58,209 nucleotides of DNA from Bryobacterales bacterium (GTDB lineage Bacteria; Acidobacteriota; Terriglobia; Bryobacterales; Bryobacteraceae). The notes beneath the pieces are model-generated. The model worked only from the letters and a program-made list of their open reading frames with translations. It had not been told where the DNA came from and searched no databases. The translations under genes were made by a program, and so were the position numbers. The DNA lies in assembly GCA_003163855.1 (NCBI GenBank), contig PLRJ01000058.1, positions 53,601-111,809 of the forward strand, read 5' to 3'. Of the stretch, positions 34,991-43,308 are shown piece after piece (positions within the stretch are counted from its first letter, which is position 1; each line of letters begins with the position of its first letter).

Positions 34991-35773
34991 ATGGCAGAAT
35001 TGTTAGCTGGTAAGAACACCGTCGTTCTAGGGGTGGCCAATCGTTGGAGCATTGCTTACGCAATTGCCTCCGCGTTTGTGCGCGAAGGTGCGTCGGTCTT
35101 CCTGACCTACCAAAGTGAACGTCAGCGCGAAACAGTGGAAGAGTTGGGTGCGGAACTCAAGGTTCGAAAAGTGCTTCCCTGCGACGTGACCAAGCAGGAA
35201 GAACTCGACAGCCTGGTAGAGCATTTGAAGCAGGATGCACCGGTTCTGGATGCCGTGGTCCATAGTATAGCTTTCGCCAACAAAGAGGATTTAAGCCGGC
35301 CGTTCCTCCAGACCAGCCGCGACGGCTATCTGCTGGCTCAGGAAGTCAGTTCCTACTCCCTTGTTTCTGTGTCGCGTGCTCTCGCTCCACTCATGACTTC
35401 AGGCGGCTCCATCACAACACTCACCTATCTGGGCTCCACGCGAGTCGTTCAGAATTATAATGTTATGGGCGTGGCCAAGGCAGCTCTTGAGGCCTGTGTG
35501 CGTTATCTTGCCAGTGAGTTGGGACCTTCCAAGATCCGCGTAAACGCCGTCTCCGCCGGACCCATTAAAACGGCCTCGGCGCGCGGCATCAAAGACTTGA
35601 CTAAGGTTCTGGATGGCGTGGCCAAAGCGTCCCCTTTGCGGCGCAACACTGACACTGCTGAAGTGGCAGACACGGTCGTGTTCCTCACCAGCAATATGGC
35701 GCGTGGCGTAACGGGGAACATAGTTTATGTGGACTCCGGCTTTCAAATCGTCGGCTTGGGTCTAAGTGAGTAA
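34991..35773 (+). CDS. fabI: enoyl-[acyl-carrier-protein] reductase FabI
   Basis: NADH-dependent enoyl-ACP reductase, last step of each fatty acid elongation round; cytoplasmic, 260 aa. The SDR-like cofactor region (VVLGVANRWSIAYAIA) has the FabI spacing. The catalytic residues Tyr146, Tyr156 and Lys163 occur in LTYLGSTRVVQNYNVMGVAK, with numbering equal to that of the E. coli enzyme. NMARGVTGNIVYVDSGF closes the domain. No SD precedes the ATG, but a -10-like TACAAT does, so the message may be leaderless. Triclosan-type inhibitors target this enzyme family. Confidence 0.94.
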   Translation: MAELLAGKNTVVLGVANRWSIAYAIASAFVREGASVFLTYQSERQRETVEELGAELKVRKVLPCDVTKQEELDSLVEHLKQDAPVLDAVVHSIAFANKEDLSRPFLQTSRDGYLLAQEVSSYSLVSVSRALAPLMTSGGSITTLTYLGSTRVVQNYNVMGVAKAALEACVRYLASELGPSKIRVNAVSAGPIKTASARGIKDLTKVLDGVAKASPLRRNTDTAEVADTVVFLTSNMARGVTGNIVYVDSGFQIVGLGLSE

Positions 35774-35831
35774 CGCCGTTCGCAGCCGGAGGGTGTATTT
35801 GACTAACATCTGCCGTCGTTGCGCGTCTCAA

Positions 35832-35861
35832 ATGACAGTGAAATAAATGACAGGTTATATT
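35832..35861 (+). promoter_or_regulatory. promoter of the Gld-like ABC operon
   Basis: ATGACA (35832-35837, 5 of 6) and TATATT (35856-35861, 5 of 6) with an 18-bp spacer. Transcription would start near 35868 and run through the 3' half of a small GGGC-TTTTT-GCCC inverted repeat before the ATG at 35897. Confidence 0.5.
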
Positions 35862-35896
35862 GGGCTTTTTGCCCGCTTTTCGTTGCTCCTAACAAT

Positions 35897-36895
35897 ATGA
35901 TTCAGGTAGAAGGTCTTTCCAAGAGATACGCCCGCCATGTCGCGGTAGATAACATTTCTTTTACAGTTGAAAAAGGCGACATAGTCGGTTTTCTTGGCCC
36001 CAACGGCGCTGGAAAAACCACCACGATGCGCATTCTCACTTGTTTCATGCCACCCACCGCGGGCAGCGCTAACGTAGCGGGCTTCGACGTGTTTGAACAG
36101 CCTGAACAAGTGAAACGTCACATTGGCTACCTGCCCGAGAATCCGCCCGTTTATCCCGAGATGACGGTTGCCGATTACCTGATGTTCGTGGCGCGTTTGA
36201 AGCAAATCCCAAACTCGGAAATCAAGTCGCGCACCAACAGTGTAATGGAACGCTGCGCCGTAACTGATGTTCGCGACAAACTCATTGCGAAACTCAGCAA
36301 GGGATACCGCCAGCGTGTCGGTTTGGCGCAGGCCATCATCCACAATCCCGAGGTCCTGATTCTCGATGAGCCTACCTCCGGACTCGATCCTAAACAGATC
36401 AACGAGACACGCGAATTGATCAAAGGCCTCTCGGGTGAACACACCATCATCCTGAGTACCCACATTCTGCCGGAAGTTGAGGCTGTGTGCCGCAACGTCA
36501 TCATTATCAATAAGGGACACGTGGTTGCCACCGACTCGGTGGAACACCTAAAAACTCGGGCCGGCGGTGGTGGCGCGGTGCTGGTGCAGGTTGATACTGC
36601 CGGCACTGCTGATGCACAAACCGTTCATCAGCGACTGGAACAAATTCCGGGTGTCTCTAAAGTGCTCGATCGTGTCAAGGTCGGCGAGCGCTTTACCTTT
36701 GAGGTGGAGAGCCTCCAGGGCGAAAACTCCCGGGCAGACTTAGCCCGAGCCATCGTCCACTCGGGTTGGAATCTTCTCGAGTTGAAATCAAGCGGCGTCT
36801 CGCTGGAAGCCGTCTTTCTTGAAATTACTGGAGCGCCCTATCAAGCCACGACTGCCCCGGCGGTGGAAGAAGTGCTTGAAGGAGAAGAACAATGA
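35897..36895 (+). CDS. ABC transporter ATP-binding protein, GldA-like
   Basis: 332 aa ATPase of an ABC-2 exporter. Walker A GPNGAGKTT (34-42), signature LSKGYRQRVG, Walker B LILDEPTSGLDP and the H-loop His (STHILPEVE) are intact, with a C-terminal extension of about 100 residues typical of the GldA/copper-export group. The ATG at 35897 is used; the upstream extension in the same frame has no family similarity. No SD is visible. It overlaps the permease gene by four bases (ATGA). With the next three genes it forms the GldA-GldF-GldG-DUF4340 set. Confidence 0.92.
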   Translation: MIQVEGLSKRYARHVAVDNISFTVEKGDIVGFLGPNGAGKTTTMRILTCFMPPTAGSANVAGFDVFEQPEQVKRHIGYLPENPPVYPEMTVADYLMFVARLKQIPNSEIKSRTNSVMERCAVTDVRDKLIAKLSKGYRQRVGLAQAIIHNPEVLILDEPTSGLDPKQINETRELIKGLSGEHTIILSTHILPEVEAVCRNVIIINKGHVVATDSVEHLKTRAGGGGAVLVQVDTAGTADAQTVHQRLEQIPGVSKVLDRVKVGERFTFEVESLQGENSRADLARAIVHSGWNLLELKSSGVSLEAVFLEITGAPYQATTAPAVEEVLEGEEQ

Positions 36896-37659
36896 GAAAC
36901 ATCTGGACCATCTGCCGTCGCGAACTCTATTCTTACTTTGTTTCGCCCATCGCCTGGGTGCTGATGACTATCTTCGCCGTTCTCTCGGGCGCTTTTACTT
37001 ATCTAATCGGTGCCGAATTCAGCAAGCGCGCCCTCGCCATGCAGATGCAGGGGCAGCAGATGCCCATGAATCTGAATGAGATGGTGATTGCCCCTATTTT
37101 CTCCAACATTGCAGTTGTCAGCCTATTTCTCATCCCCCTCATCAGCATGCGGCTTTTCGCCGAAGAGAAGCGCCAGGGAACGATCGAACTGTTGGTAACA
37201 TCTCCCATCACCGATGTCGAGATCGTAGCCGGCAAATGGCTCTCTGCCGTCATCCTCCTGCTCACTCTCCTCGGCATTCTGCTTATCGATTGTTCTTTCT
37301 TCTTCTTCTACGGCAATCCGGATTGGAAGCCATTCGCGACTGGATTTGTAGGCATCCTGCTGCAAGGCATTTGCCTGCTGGCCTTCGGTACATTTATCTC
37401 CACACTGACCAAAAATCAGATTGTCGCCGGCGCGGTCGGTTTTGCTCTCGCGCTGCTTCTGTGGATTCTCAGTTGGAGTACTGCCTTCGGTAATTCCGAT
37501 TTTGTCCAGGTACTTAATTACATCTCTATCGTCAGTCACCTGGATAGCTTCACACGCGGTGTCATCGACACTAAGGATGTTATTTACTATCTCTCCATGA
37601 TCTTTCTTGGCTTATTCTTAACCACTCGTTCGCTCGAGTCCCTGCGTTGGAGGTCCTAA
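36892..37659 (+). CDS. ABC-2 type permease, GldF-like
   Basis: 255 aa with six hydrophobic helices (for example YFVSPIAWVLMTIFAVLSGA, LFLIPLISMRL, AVILLLTLLGILLID and LLQGICLLAFGTFIS). The segment RLFAEEKRQGTIELLVTSPI is the characteristic loop of ABC-2 permeases. It should pair with the ATPase encoded just upstream (four-base overlap) as a homodimer. The GldG-like gene follows after three bases. The exported substrate is unknown; gliding itself is not implied in this phylum. Confidence 0.9.
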   Translation: MRNIWTICRRELYSYFVSPIAWVLMTIFAVLSGAFTYLIGAEFSKRALAMQMQGQQMPMNLNEMVIAPIFSNIAVVSLFLIPLISMRLFAEEKRQGTIELLVTSPITDVEIVAGKWLSAVILLLTLLGILLIDCSFFFFYGNPDWKPFATGFVGILLQGICLLAFGTFISTLTKNQIVAGAVGFALALLLWILSWSTAFGNSDFVQVLNYISIVSHLDSFTRGVIDTKDVIYYLSMIFLGLFLTTRSLESLRWRS

Positions 37660-37662
37660 CCG

Positions 37663-39057
37663 ATGGCACAAACACCCACCTCCAAGACAGCTACCATCAG
37701 TCAGCGTCAGGCTCGCTTCGGAGCTACTGCCGGACTCTACACTATTGTCGTCATCGCCATTCTGGCGCTGGTTAACTGGCTTGCCCAGATGCCGCGTTTT
37801 AACAAAACCTTCGACACCACAGCCAACAAACGTTTTACGCTGTCTGAGGAAACGCAGAAGATCATCAAGGGCCTCCCAGGCGACGCCACCATCATTTATT
37901 TCGACACCAAAGACGGTTTTTCAGGCGCGCAAGCCATGCTCGACCGTTACAAGAACCTTTCCACTAAGGTCCACATTCAATACGTCGATGCACAGAAGCA
38001 GCGAACTCTTGCCAGTTCCTACGGCGTGCGTTCCGCTACCGCCTTTGTCGAATTGAACGGCCGCCGTGAAGAGGCAAAGCAATTGACGGAAGAAAGCATC
38101 ACCGGCGCCTTCCTCAAGGTACTGAAGGGTGTTCGGACCGTCTGCGTCGTCAGCGGCAGCGGCGAGCATTCTCTCGACCAGACCGAGGGCGGTGGCCTCT
38201 CGGTTTATAAAACGCTTCTCTCTCGCGACAACTACGACACGAAGCCACTAACTCTCATCGATAAAACTGCTGTCCCCTCCAACTGCAATGTAGTGGTTGT
38301 GGCCGGCCCGCAAAGCGACTACACGGCCAACGAAGTGTCAGCTCTAAAGACCTATATTGAAGGCGGTGGCCGCGCGCTGTTCCTTCTCGACCCTCCCATC
38401 GATTTTGGCCGCGAACACATCGCTGAAAATACCGGGCTTACCGACCTGCTTGCCTCCTGGGGAGTTACCGCCGACAAAGACCTGGTATTGGAGCAAAATC
38501 CAATGGGCCAGTTGTTCGGTATGGGACCTGAAATCCCTCTGGTCAGCAGCTATGATTCGCAACCCATCGTCAACGACTTGAAAGATCACATCACCGGCTT
38601 CCCTGTGGCTCGCTCGCTCGAAGTCAAAAACGGCGATAAAACCACTGTAAGCAAGTTGTTCTCCACCTCCGATGCCGCTGTCGCCGCCGTCCATCTCACT
38701 GGCAAGTCCGTCAGCATGGATGCCCCGGATAACAAGAAGGGGCCCTTCGTTCTCGGTGCCGCCGGCACTTATAACACCGGCAAGCCGAATGATCCTGGCC
38801 GTTTTGTAGTCATTGGTAACTCCGGCTTCCTGACCAACGCCATGATTACGTTCCAGGGCAATCGCGATCTCGCTTTGAACGCGGTGAACTGGCTCTCCTC
38901 CGACGAAGACCTGATCTCCATTCGTCCGAAGGATCCGGAAGATCGCCGCATGAACGCCAATCAGAGCCAGATGAGTACCTTCGCTTACACCGATCTCATA
39001 GCCATTCCGCTCATCATCATCATCGGTGGCATCGCCGTCTATTGGAAACGCAGATAG
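37663..39057 (+). CDS. GldG-like ABC auxiliary protein
   Basis: 464 aa. One N-terminal helix (TIVVIAILALVNWLA) and one C-terminal helix (DLIAIPLIIIIGGIAVYWKR) anchor a large extracytoplasmic domain. The segment NKRFTLSEETQKIIKGL just after the first helix and VVVVAGPQSDYTANEV (middle) match the ABC-type uncharacterised auxiliary/GldG family as I know it. It probably acts as the periplasmic part of the exporter. Three bases from the permease and nine from the DUF4340 gene. Confidence 0.85.
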   Translation: MAQTPTSKTATISQRQARFGATAGLYTIVVIAILALVNWLAQMPRFNKTFDTTANKRFTLSEETQKIIKGLPGDATIIYFDTKDGFSGAQAMLDRYKNLSTKVHIQYVDAQKQRTLASSYGVRSATAFVELNGRREEAKQLTEESITGAFLKVLKGVRTVCVVSGSGEHSLDQTEGGGLSVYKTLLSRDNYDTKPLTLIDKTAVPSNCNVVVVAGPQSDYTANEVSALKTYIEGGGRALFLLDPPIDFGREHIAENTGLTDLLASWGVTADKDLVLEQNPMGQLFGMGPEIPLVSSYDSQPIVNDLKDHITGFPVARSLEVKNGDKTTVSKLFSTSDAAVAAVHLTGKSVSMDAPDNKKGPFVLGAAGTYNTGKPNDPGRFVVIGNSGFLTNAMITFQGNRDLALNAVNWLSSDEDLISIRPKDPEDRRMNANQSQMSTFAYTDLIAIPLIIIIGGIAVYWKRR

Positions 39058-39066
39058 GAAACTAAC

Positions 39067-40386
39067 ATGAAGCCGACCAGCCTTCTTGTAGCGGCCCTGC
39101 TGCTGGCAGGACTCAGCGGCGTTGTTTGGTGGGTTAAAAAACACCCCCAGAACGCCGATACATCCACTCCATCAACCAGCGTGAAGCTGCTGGATGTTCC
39201 CGATTCCCAGATTGTCTCCTTAGACATCCAAAAAAAAGATGCGCCGCCTGTCGAACTGGCGCGCGAAAACGGCAAGTGGGTCATCACCGCGCCTGAAAAG
39301 TACCGCGCAGATCAGGACGCCGTCAGCTCCATTGTCAGTGCACTTAGCCCCGTCACCGCCGACAACACCATCGACAGCAAGCCAGCCGATCTGAATGAAT
39401 ACGGCCTCAAGACGCCTCAAATCAGCGTCACAGTTCACGAAAAAGGCGGTAAAACCGACCACCTCTATTTCGGAGAAGATGTTCCCATAGGATCGCTCGC
39501 TTACGTTCGCGCAGGCGCCGATCCGAAAGTCTACGCCGTTCCCACGTCGCTGCGCAGTTCCTTCTCCAAAGACCTGAACGATCTACGCGATAAGCGATTG
39601 ATGACGTTCGATTCCGCCCAGGTCAGCCGCGTCGAACTGGATACGAGTAAATCTCCCATCGAGTTCGGCAAAGTCAGCCAGAGTGACTGGCAGATCATCA
39701 AGCCCCAGACCCTTCGCGCCGACAGCTTCCAGGTGGAGGAACTTCTCCGCAAACTCTCCGACGCCAAAATGGACCTCTCCAATCCAGATGAGACCAAAAA
39801 AGCCGATGCGGCTTTTGCCTCGGGCAAAAATATCGGAGAAGCAAAGGTCACTGACCCAAGCGGCGTCCAAACTCTTGACATTCACAAAGATAAAGACGAT
39901 TATTACGCCAAAAGCAGCCTTGTTCCAGGCGCCTTCAAAGTCTCTGCCGATCTTGGCAAAGAAATGGAGAAGCCTCTCGAAGATTTCCGCAACAAGAAAC
40001 TCTATGATTTCGGCTTCACTGACACGAACAAAATCGAGATCCAGCAGGGAACAAGTGACCGGACCTTTGTCCGCGCCGGTACTGACTGGAAGTCGAACGG
40101 TCAGACGATGGATGCAGGCAGCGTTCAGTCGCTTATCGACAAGCTCCGCGACATTGCCGCGACTAAGTTTGTAGACTCCGGTTTTACCACTCCGGCAGCT
40201 ACCATTACCGTCGTCTCCAACGACAACAAACGCACCGAAAAAGTAGAATTTTCCAAGACAGCCGATGGCTATGTGGCTCGCCGTGAAGGCCAGCCATCCC
40301 TCTATGCCCTGGATGCGAAATCCGTAAACGATATTCTGGAAGCAGGAACTTCGATCAAGGCAGTGGCCCCAGCATCCAAGAAGTGA
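39067..40386 (+). CDS. DUF4340 domain protein of the Gld-like operon
   Basis: 439 aa. An N-terminal hydrophobic anchor (TSLLVAALLLAGLSGVVWW) precedes three related beta-alpha modules. Typical DUF4340 phrases are present, such as NGKWVITAPEKYRADQDAV, LNEYGLKTPQISV and VPTSLRSSFSKDLNDLRDKR. It lies in the standard place after the GldG-like gene, so it is probably the extracytoplasmic component of the same exporter. The biochemical role of the domain is not known. Confidence 0.85.
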   Translation: MKPTSLLVAALLLAGLSGVVWWVKKHPQNADTSTPSTSVKLLDVPDSQIVSLDIQKKDAPPVELARENGKWVITAPEKYRADQDAVSSIVSALSPVTADNTIDSKPADLNEYGLKTPQISVTVHEKGGKTDHLYFGEDVPIGSLAYVRAGADPKVYAVPTSLRSSFSKDLNDLRDKRLMTFDSAQVSRVELDTSKSPIEFGKVSQSDWQIIKPQTLRADSFQVEELLRKLSDAKMDLSNPDETKKADAAFASGKNIGEAKVTDPSGVQTLDIHKDKDDYYAKSSLVPGAFKVSADLGKEMEKPLEDFRNKKLYDFGFTDTNKIEIQQGTSDRTFVRAGTDWKSNGQTMDAGSVQSLIDKLRDIAATKFVDSGFTTPAATITVVSNDNKRTEKVEFSKTADGYVARREGQPSLYALDAKSVNDILEAGTSIKAVAPASKK

Positions 40387-40405
40387 TGGCGGCCATGAAG
40401 GGCTA

Positions 40406-41746
40406 ATGTCTGCTTTAAATACCGATCTCTACGAACTCACCATGGCAGCGGGATATTTCGCCGCCCATAAACATCACGACGTGGCGACCTTTGAGTTGTC
40501 TGTCCGTCGTTTGCCCGCGACTCGTAACTACCTCGTGGCAGCGGGTCTTCAGCAGGCTGTCGAGTATCTTCTCAACCTGAGATTCACTCCAGAGGAGATC
40601 GATTATCTTCGCTCTCTGCCGCACTTCCGCAACGCTCCAACAGGCTTCTTCGAATATCTTTCCAAGCTGCGATTCACCGGGGACATGTTTGCGGTGCCGG
40701 AAGGCTCGCCCATTTTCCCGAACGAACCCATTGCCATCGTTCGTGCTCCCATCATTGAAGCGCAACTCGCCGAAACCTATCTCATCTCTACCTTCGCGTT
40801 TCAAACCAGCATCGCCTCAAAGGCGGCGCGCTGCGTGCATGCGGCGCAAGGCCGCACCGTAGTTGAATTCGGCAGCCGCCGCGCACACTCACCAGGAGCC
40901 GGCATCCTCGCAGGCCGCGCGGCTTACCTGGCGGGCTGCGCCGGTACCAGCAATGCCGAAGCCGGCATGCGCTATGGCATTCCCGTGTTCGGAACCGCCG
41001 CCCACTCCTGGACCATGGCTTTCCATGATGAGGAAGAAGCTTTTCTCACGCTCCAGCGGCTACTGGGAGAGTCAACCGTCTTCCTCATCGATACCTACGA
41101 CACTTTAGACGGGGCGCGCCTCGCTGCCCGTCTCGGAAAGCCCCTGTGGGGAGTTCGTCTCGATAGCGGCAATCTCATCAAGCTTTCTCGACAGGTGCGC
41201 AAGATTCTGGACGACGCCGGATTGCATGATGCAAAAATCTTCGCAACTAATGACCTGGATGAATACCGGCTCGCCGAGTTTGCTAAAGAGGGTGCACCGC
41301 TTGACGCGTTCGGAGTGGGCACGCAACTGGCAACTTCCGCCGACGCACCTTCTCTCTCCGCCGTCTATAAACTCGTGGAACTTAAGCGCGACGGTCACAT
41401 TCACTACACCGCCAAGTACAGCCTCGATAAGAACACCATGCCCGGAGCCAAGCAGGTCTACCGCTACCCCGATCATGACCTTCTGACTCTCTATACCGAG
41501 TGCAACGACGAGACTGGCGATCCTGGCGAACCTTTGCTCCGCCCCGTGGTCATCCAGGGGGGATTGCTCGAGCCATTACCCACCCTTGAACGTTCGCGCG
41601 CTTATGCGAAGCAGTCGATCGCGGCGTTGCCCAAGCAACTACATGACTTGGAGTCGGCGTCGTTGCCCTATCCGGTGAATATTAGTCCCAAACTTTTGGC
41701 ACTAAGCGAGACCCGCCGTCAGGAATTTCAGTTGACTCGCGATTAG
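40406..41746 (+). CDS. pncB: nicotinate phosphoribosyltransferase
   Basis: 446 aa, converts nicotinate, PRPP and ATP to nicotinate mononucleotide in the Preiss-Handler NAD salvage route; cytoplasmic. The N-terminus LNTDLYELTMAAGYF, the region VVEFGSRRAHSPGAG, His200 in GTAAHSW (the phosphorylated His of the family) and GVRLDSGNL are intact. The C-terminal LYTECNDETGDPGEP segment is also conserved. The ATG is 19 bp after the DUF4340 gene, so it may be read from the same promoter. The nicotinamidase follows after one base. Confidence 0.92.
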   Translation: MSALNTDLYELTMAAGYFAAHKHHDVATFELSVRRLPATRNYLVAAGLQQAVEYLLNLRFTPEEIDYLRSLPHFRNAPTGFFEYLSKLRFTGDMFAVPEGSPIFPNEPIAIVRAPIIEAQLAETYLISTFAFQTSIASKAARCVHAAQGRTVVEFGSRRAHSPGAGILAGRAAYLAGCAGTSNAEAGMRYGIPVFGTAAHSWTMAFHDEEEAFLTLQRLLGESTVFLIDTYDTLDGARLAARLGKPLWGVRLDSGNLIKLSRQVRKILDDAGLHDAKIFATNDLDEYRLAEFAKEGAPLDAFGVGTQLATSADAPSLSAVYKLVELKRDGHIHYTAKYSLDKNTMPGAKQVYRYPDHDLLTLYTECNDETGDPGEPLLRPVVIQGGLLEPLPTLERSRAYAKQSIAALPKQLHDLESASLPYPVNISPKLLALSETRRQEFQLTRD

Positions 41747-41747
41747 C

Positions 41748-42329
41748 ATGAAGACAATCTTTTTTGACGTAGATAACCAGTTGGACTTCCTCTATCCTGC
41801 TGGAGCCTTACATGTCCCCGGTGCTGAACTCTTGTTGCCGGCTTTCGCACGCCTGACACAATTCGCCAAATCACAGCACTTGCAAATTCTGTCCACGGCG
41901 GACGCGCACTCGGAAGACGATCCGGAATTCAAGACCTGGAAACCGCACTGTGTAGCTGGCACCACCGGCCAACAAAAAGCAACAGCCACGCTCCTCGGGT
42001 CGCCTCTTCAATCTATACCCTCCACCCCCGGCGCGCCCATGCCCATCGATGCCGCTCAGATCTTAATCGAGAAGCAACACACCGATTGCTTTACCAATCC
42101 CAACCTGGAACCACTTCTGACGAAGATTGCCGCAGATCGCTATGTAGTCTATGGCGTAGTCACTGAAATCTGCGTGAGCCACGCGCTCTTCGGCCTGCTG
42201 AAAACCGGCGCTCGTGTTGAACTGGTGACCGATGCGGTGCGCCACTTGAATGAGGATTCCTGTAACCAGATGATCAAGCGATTTGAAGCTGCCGGCGGCG
42301 CGCTGACAACGGTTTCCAGCGTCACCTAG
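41748..42329 (+). CDS. pncA: nicotinamidase (isochorismatase-like cysteine hydrolase)
   Basis: 193 aa, hydrolyses nicotinamide to nicotinate and ammonia, feeding PncB. The catalytic triad fits: Asp9 (FFDVDNQLDF), Lys109 (IEKQHTD) and Cys142 (VTEICVSHA, with the preceding turn). Likely metal ligands are Asp52 and His54 (STADAHSEDD) and His68 (KPHC). The general isochorismatase fold could serve other amides, but the one-base spacing after pncB makes nicotinamidase the best reading. A strong minus-strand terminator lies in the gap after its stop. Confidence 0.88.
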   Translation: MKTIFFDVDNQLDFLYPAGALHVPGAELLLPAFARLTQFAKSQHLQILSTADAHSEDDPEFKTWKPHCVAGTTGQQKATATLLGSPLQSIPSTPGAPMPIDAAQILIEKQHTDCFTNPNLEPLLTKIAADRYVVYGVVTEICVSHALFGLLKTGARVELVTDAVRHLNEDSCNQMIKRFEAAGGALTTVSSVT

Positions 42330-42331
42330 CT

Positions 42332-42369
42332 AAAAAGAAAAGGGAGACGACTAGGACAGTCGCCTCCCT
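42332..42369 (-). terminator. Rho-independent terminator of the small secreted protein gene
   Basis: 12-bp stem with one A-C mismatch (AGGGAGACGACT, 42341-42352, with AGTCGCCTCCCT, 42358-42369) and a 5-base loop. On the minus strand the stem is followed by TTTCTTTTTA. It sits between two convergent genes and may also slow plus-strand transcription from pncA, though there is no T-run on that side. Confidence 0.85.
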
Positions 42370-42394
42370 CTTCCTGCTCCTAAAGTACTTCGAG

Positions 42395-42733
42395 TTAAGC
42401 TCCGGGACGCGCGGTCGAGCCACCATCGAAAATGATCTTCGAGTGCGTTCCGCCTACGCTAATCTCCTGAACATTGGTGCCGTCTTTGTACTTGATCACC
42501 GTCGAGTACACTTTCTGCGGCTGAGCTTCCTCATGCGCAGGTACCTCAACAACTTCTTTACCCTGCTTGATCATGGCAGTGCCGTTCTGCAGTGATATCT
42601 TGTACTCGCCTGCTTTGAACGATTTGCCTTCAATCACCGAGTCCTGCAACAGTTCAACTTTGTAGCTATTATTGCTGGCTGCAAAGGCTGTCATACCCAG
42701 AGCTACGAAGCTCAGTATTAACATCTTCTTCAT
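42395..42733 (-). CDS. small secreted beta-rich protein
   Basis: 112 aa with a signal peptide (MKKMLILSFVALGMTAFA-AS) and a compact beta-rich mature domain. Segments KVELLQDSVIEGKSFKAGEY and VYSTVIKYKDGTNVQEI suggest a small all-beta fold that I associate with acidobacterial secreted proteins of unknown function. AAGGAA lies about eight bases before the ATG, a -10-like TATAGT upstream, and a strong terminator after the stop, so it is transcribed as a single gene, probably at a high level. Confidence 0.7.
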   Translation of the reverse strand: MKKMLILSFVALGMTAFAASNNSYKVELLQDSVIEGKSFKAGEYKISLQNGTAMIKQGKEVVEVPAHEEAQPQKVYSTVIKYKDGTNVQEISVGGTHSKIIFDGGSTARPGA

Positions 42734-42779
42734 TTAATTTTCCTTCCACGTGGAGCGTTTTCTGTACGCTTACATCACT

Positions 42780-42810
42780 ACTATACGAGGTTTTGGTCCA
42801 TCCTTGTTCC
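42780..42810 (-). promoter_or_regulatory. promoter candidate of the small secreted protein gene, ECF-like
   Basis: On the minus strand TATAGT (42785-42780) is a good -10. GGAAC (42810-42806) followed after 18 bp by CGTA (42787-42784) also fits an extracytoplasmic-function sigma promoter, with spacing one or two bases longer than usual. Which one is used cannot be told. Confidence 0.35.
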
Positions 42811-42922
42811 TTCTTTGGAATGAAATTATGTAAATAGTGAGGCACCTTAGGACGACCTAAAACTCAGTAGTTTTGCTGGCTAATGCGCCACGCGTGTTAC
42901 TTTCATTCACAGGAGAAACACC

Positions 42923-43300
42923 TTGAAAACACTCGCGGCGTACTGCTCGCCCGTCTTACTGCTCTTTCTGCTTTCGTTTGCACTTTTCCCTGCCAACACC
43001 AGCGTGCAAACACAGCGCTTCCCTCAGTTCGAAAATGAGGACGTCCGCGTCTGGAAGTCAGTCGTCACTCCCAACGCGCCCCTCAACATGCACCGCCATG
43101 AACATCCGCGCGTCATTATTGCTTTGCAGGGCGGGACGATGAAGATAGTGCAACAGAATGGCCCCACCGAAGTCAACGTCTGGGACACTGGTAAGGCCTA
43201 TTGGTTGCCCGCCAACGCGCCCAATACAATGCACAGCGATGTGAACGGCGGTAACAAGCCCATTGAAGTTATGGTGGTGGAACTAAAAAAAGAGAAGTAG
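42923..43300 (+). CDS. secreted cupin-like protein
   Basis: 125 aa. Signal peptide (about 1-25), then one cupin barrel with the metal-binding pattern HRHEHPR (about 57-63), Gly-rich turn ALQGGTMKIV and C-terminal EVMVVELKKEK. The start is TTG at 42923 with AGGAG seven bases upstream (42911-42915). Function is probably metal-dependent or ligand-binding in the periplasm; the substrate is unknown. The 3' part of this gene has a decayed second copy at 46345-46501, about 3.2 kb downstream. Confidence 0.75.
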   Translation: MKTLAAYCSPVLLLFLLSFALFPANTSVQTQRFPQFENEDVRVWKSVVTPNAPLNMHRHEHPRVIIALQGGTMKIVQQNGPTEVNVWDTGKAYWLPANAPNTMHSDVNGGNKPIEVMVVELKKEK

Positions 43301-43308
43301 GCTGGCCG

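Noticed and set aside
35897-40386. Gliding motility locus
   Set aside because: Only the GldA/F/G-like exporter and DUF4340 are present; such operons occur in many non-gliding bacteria.
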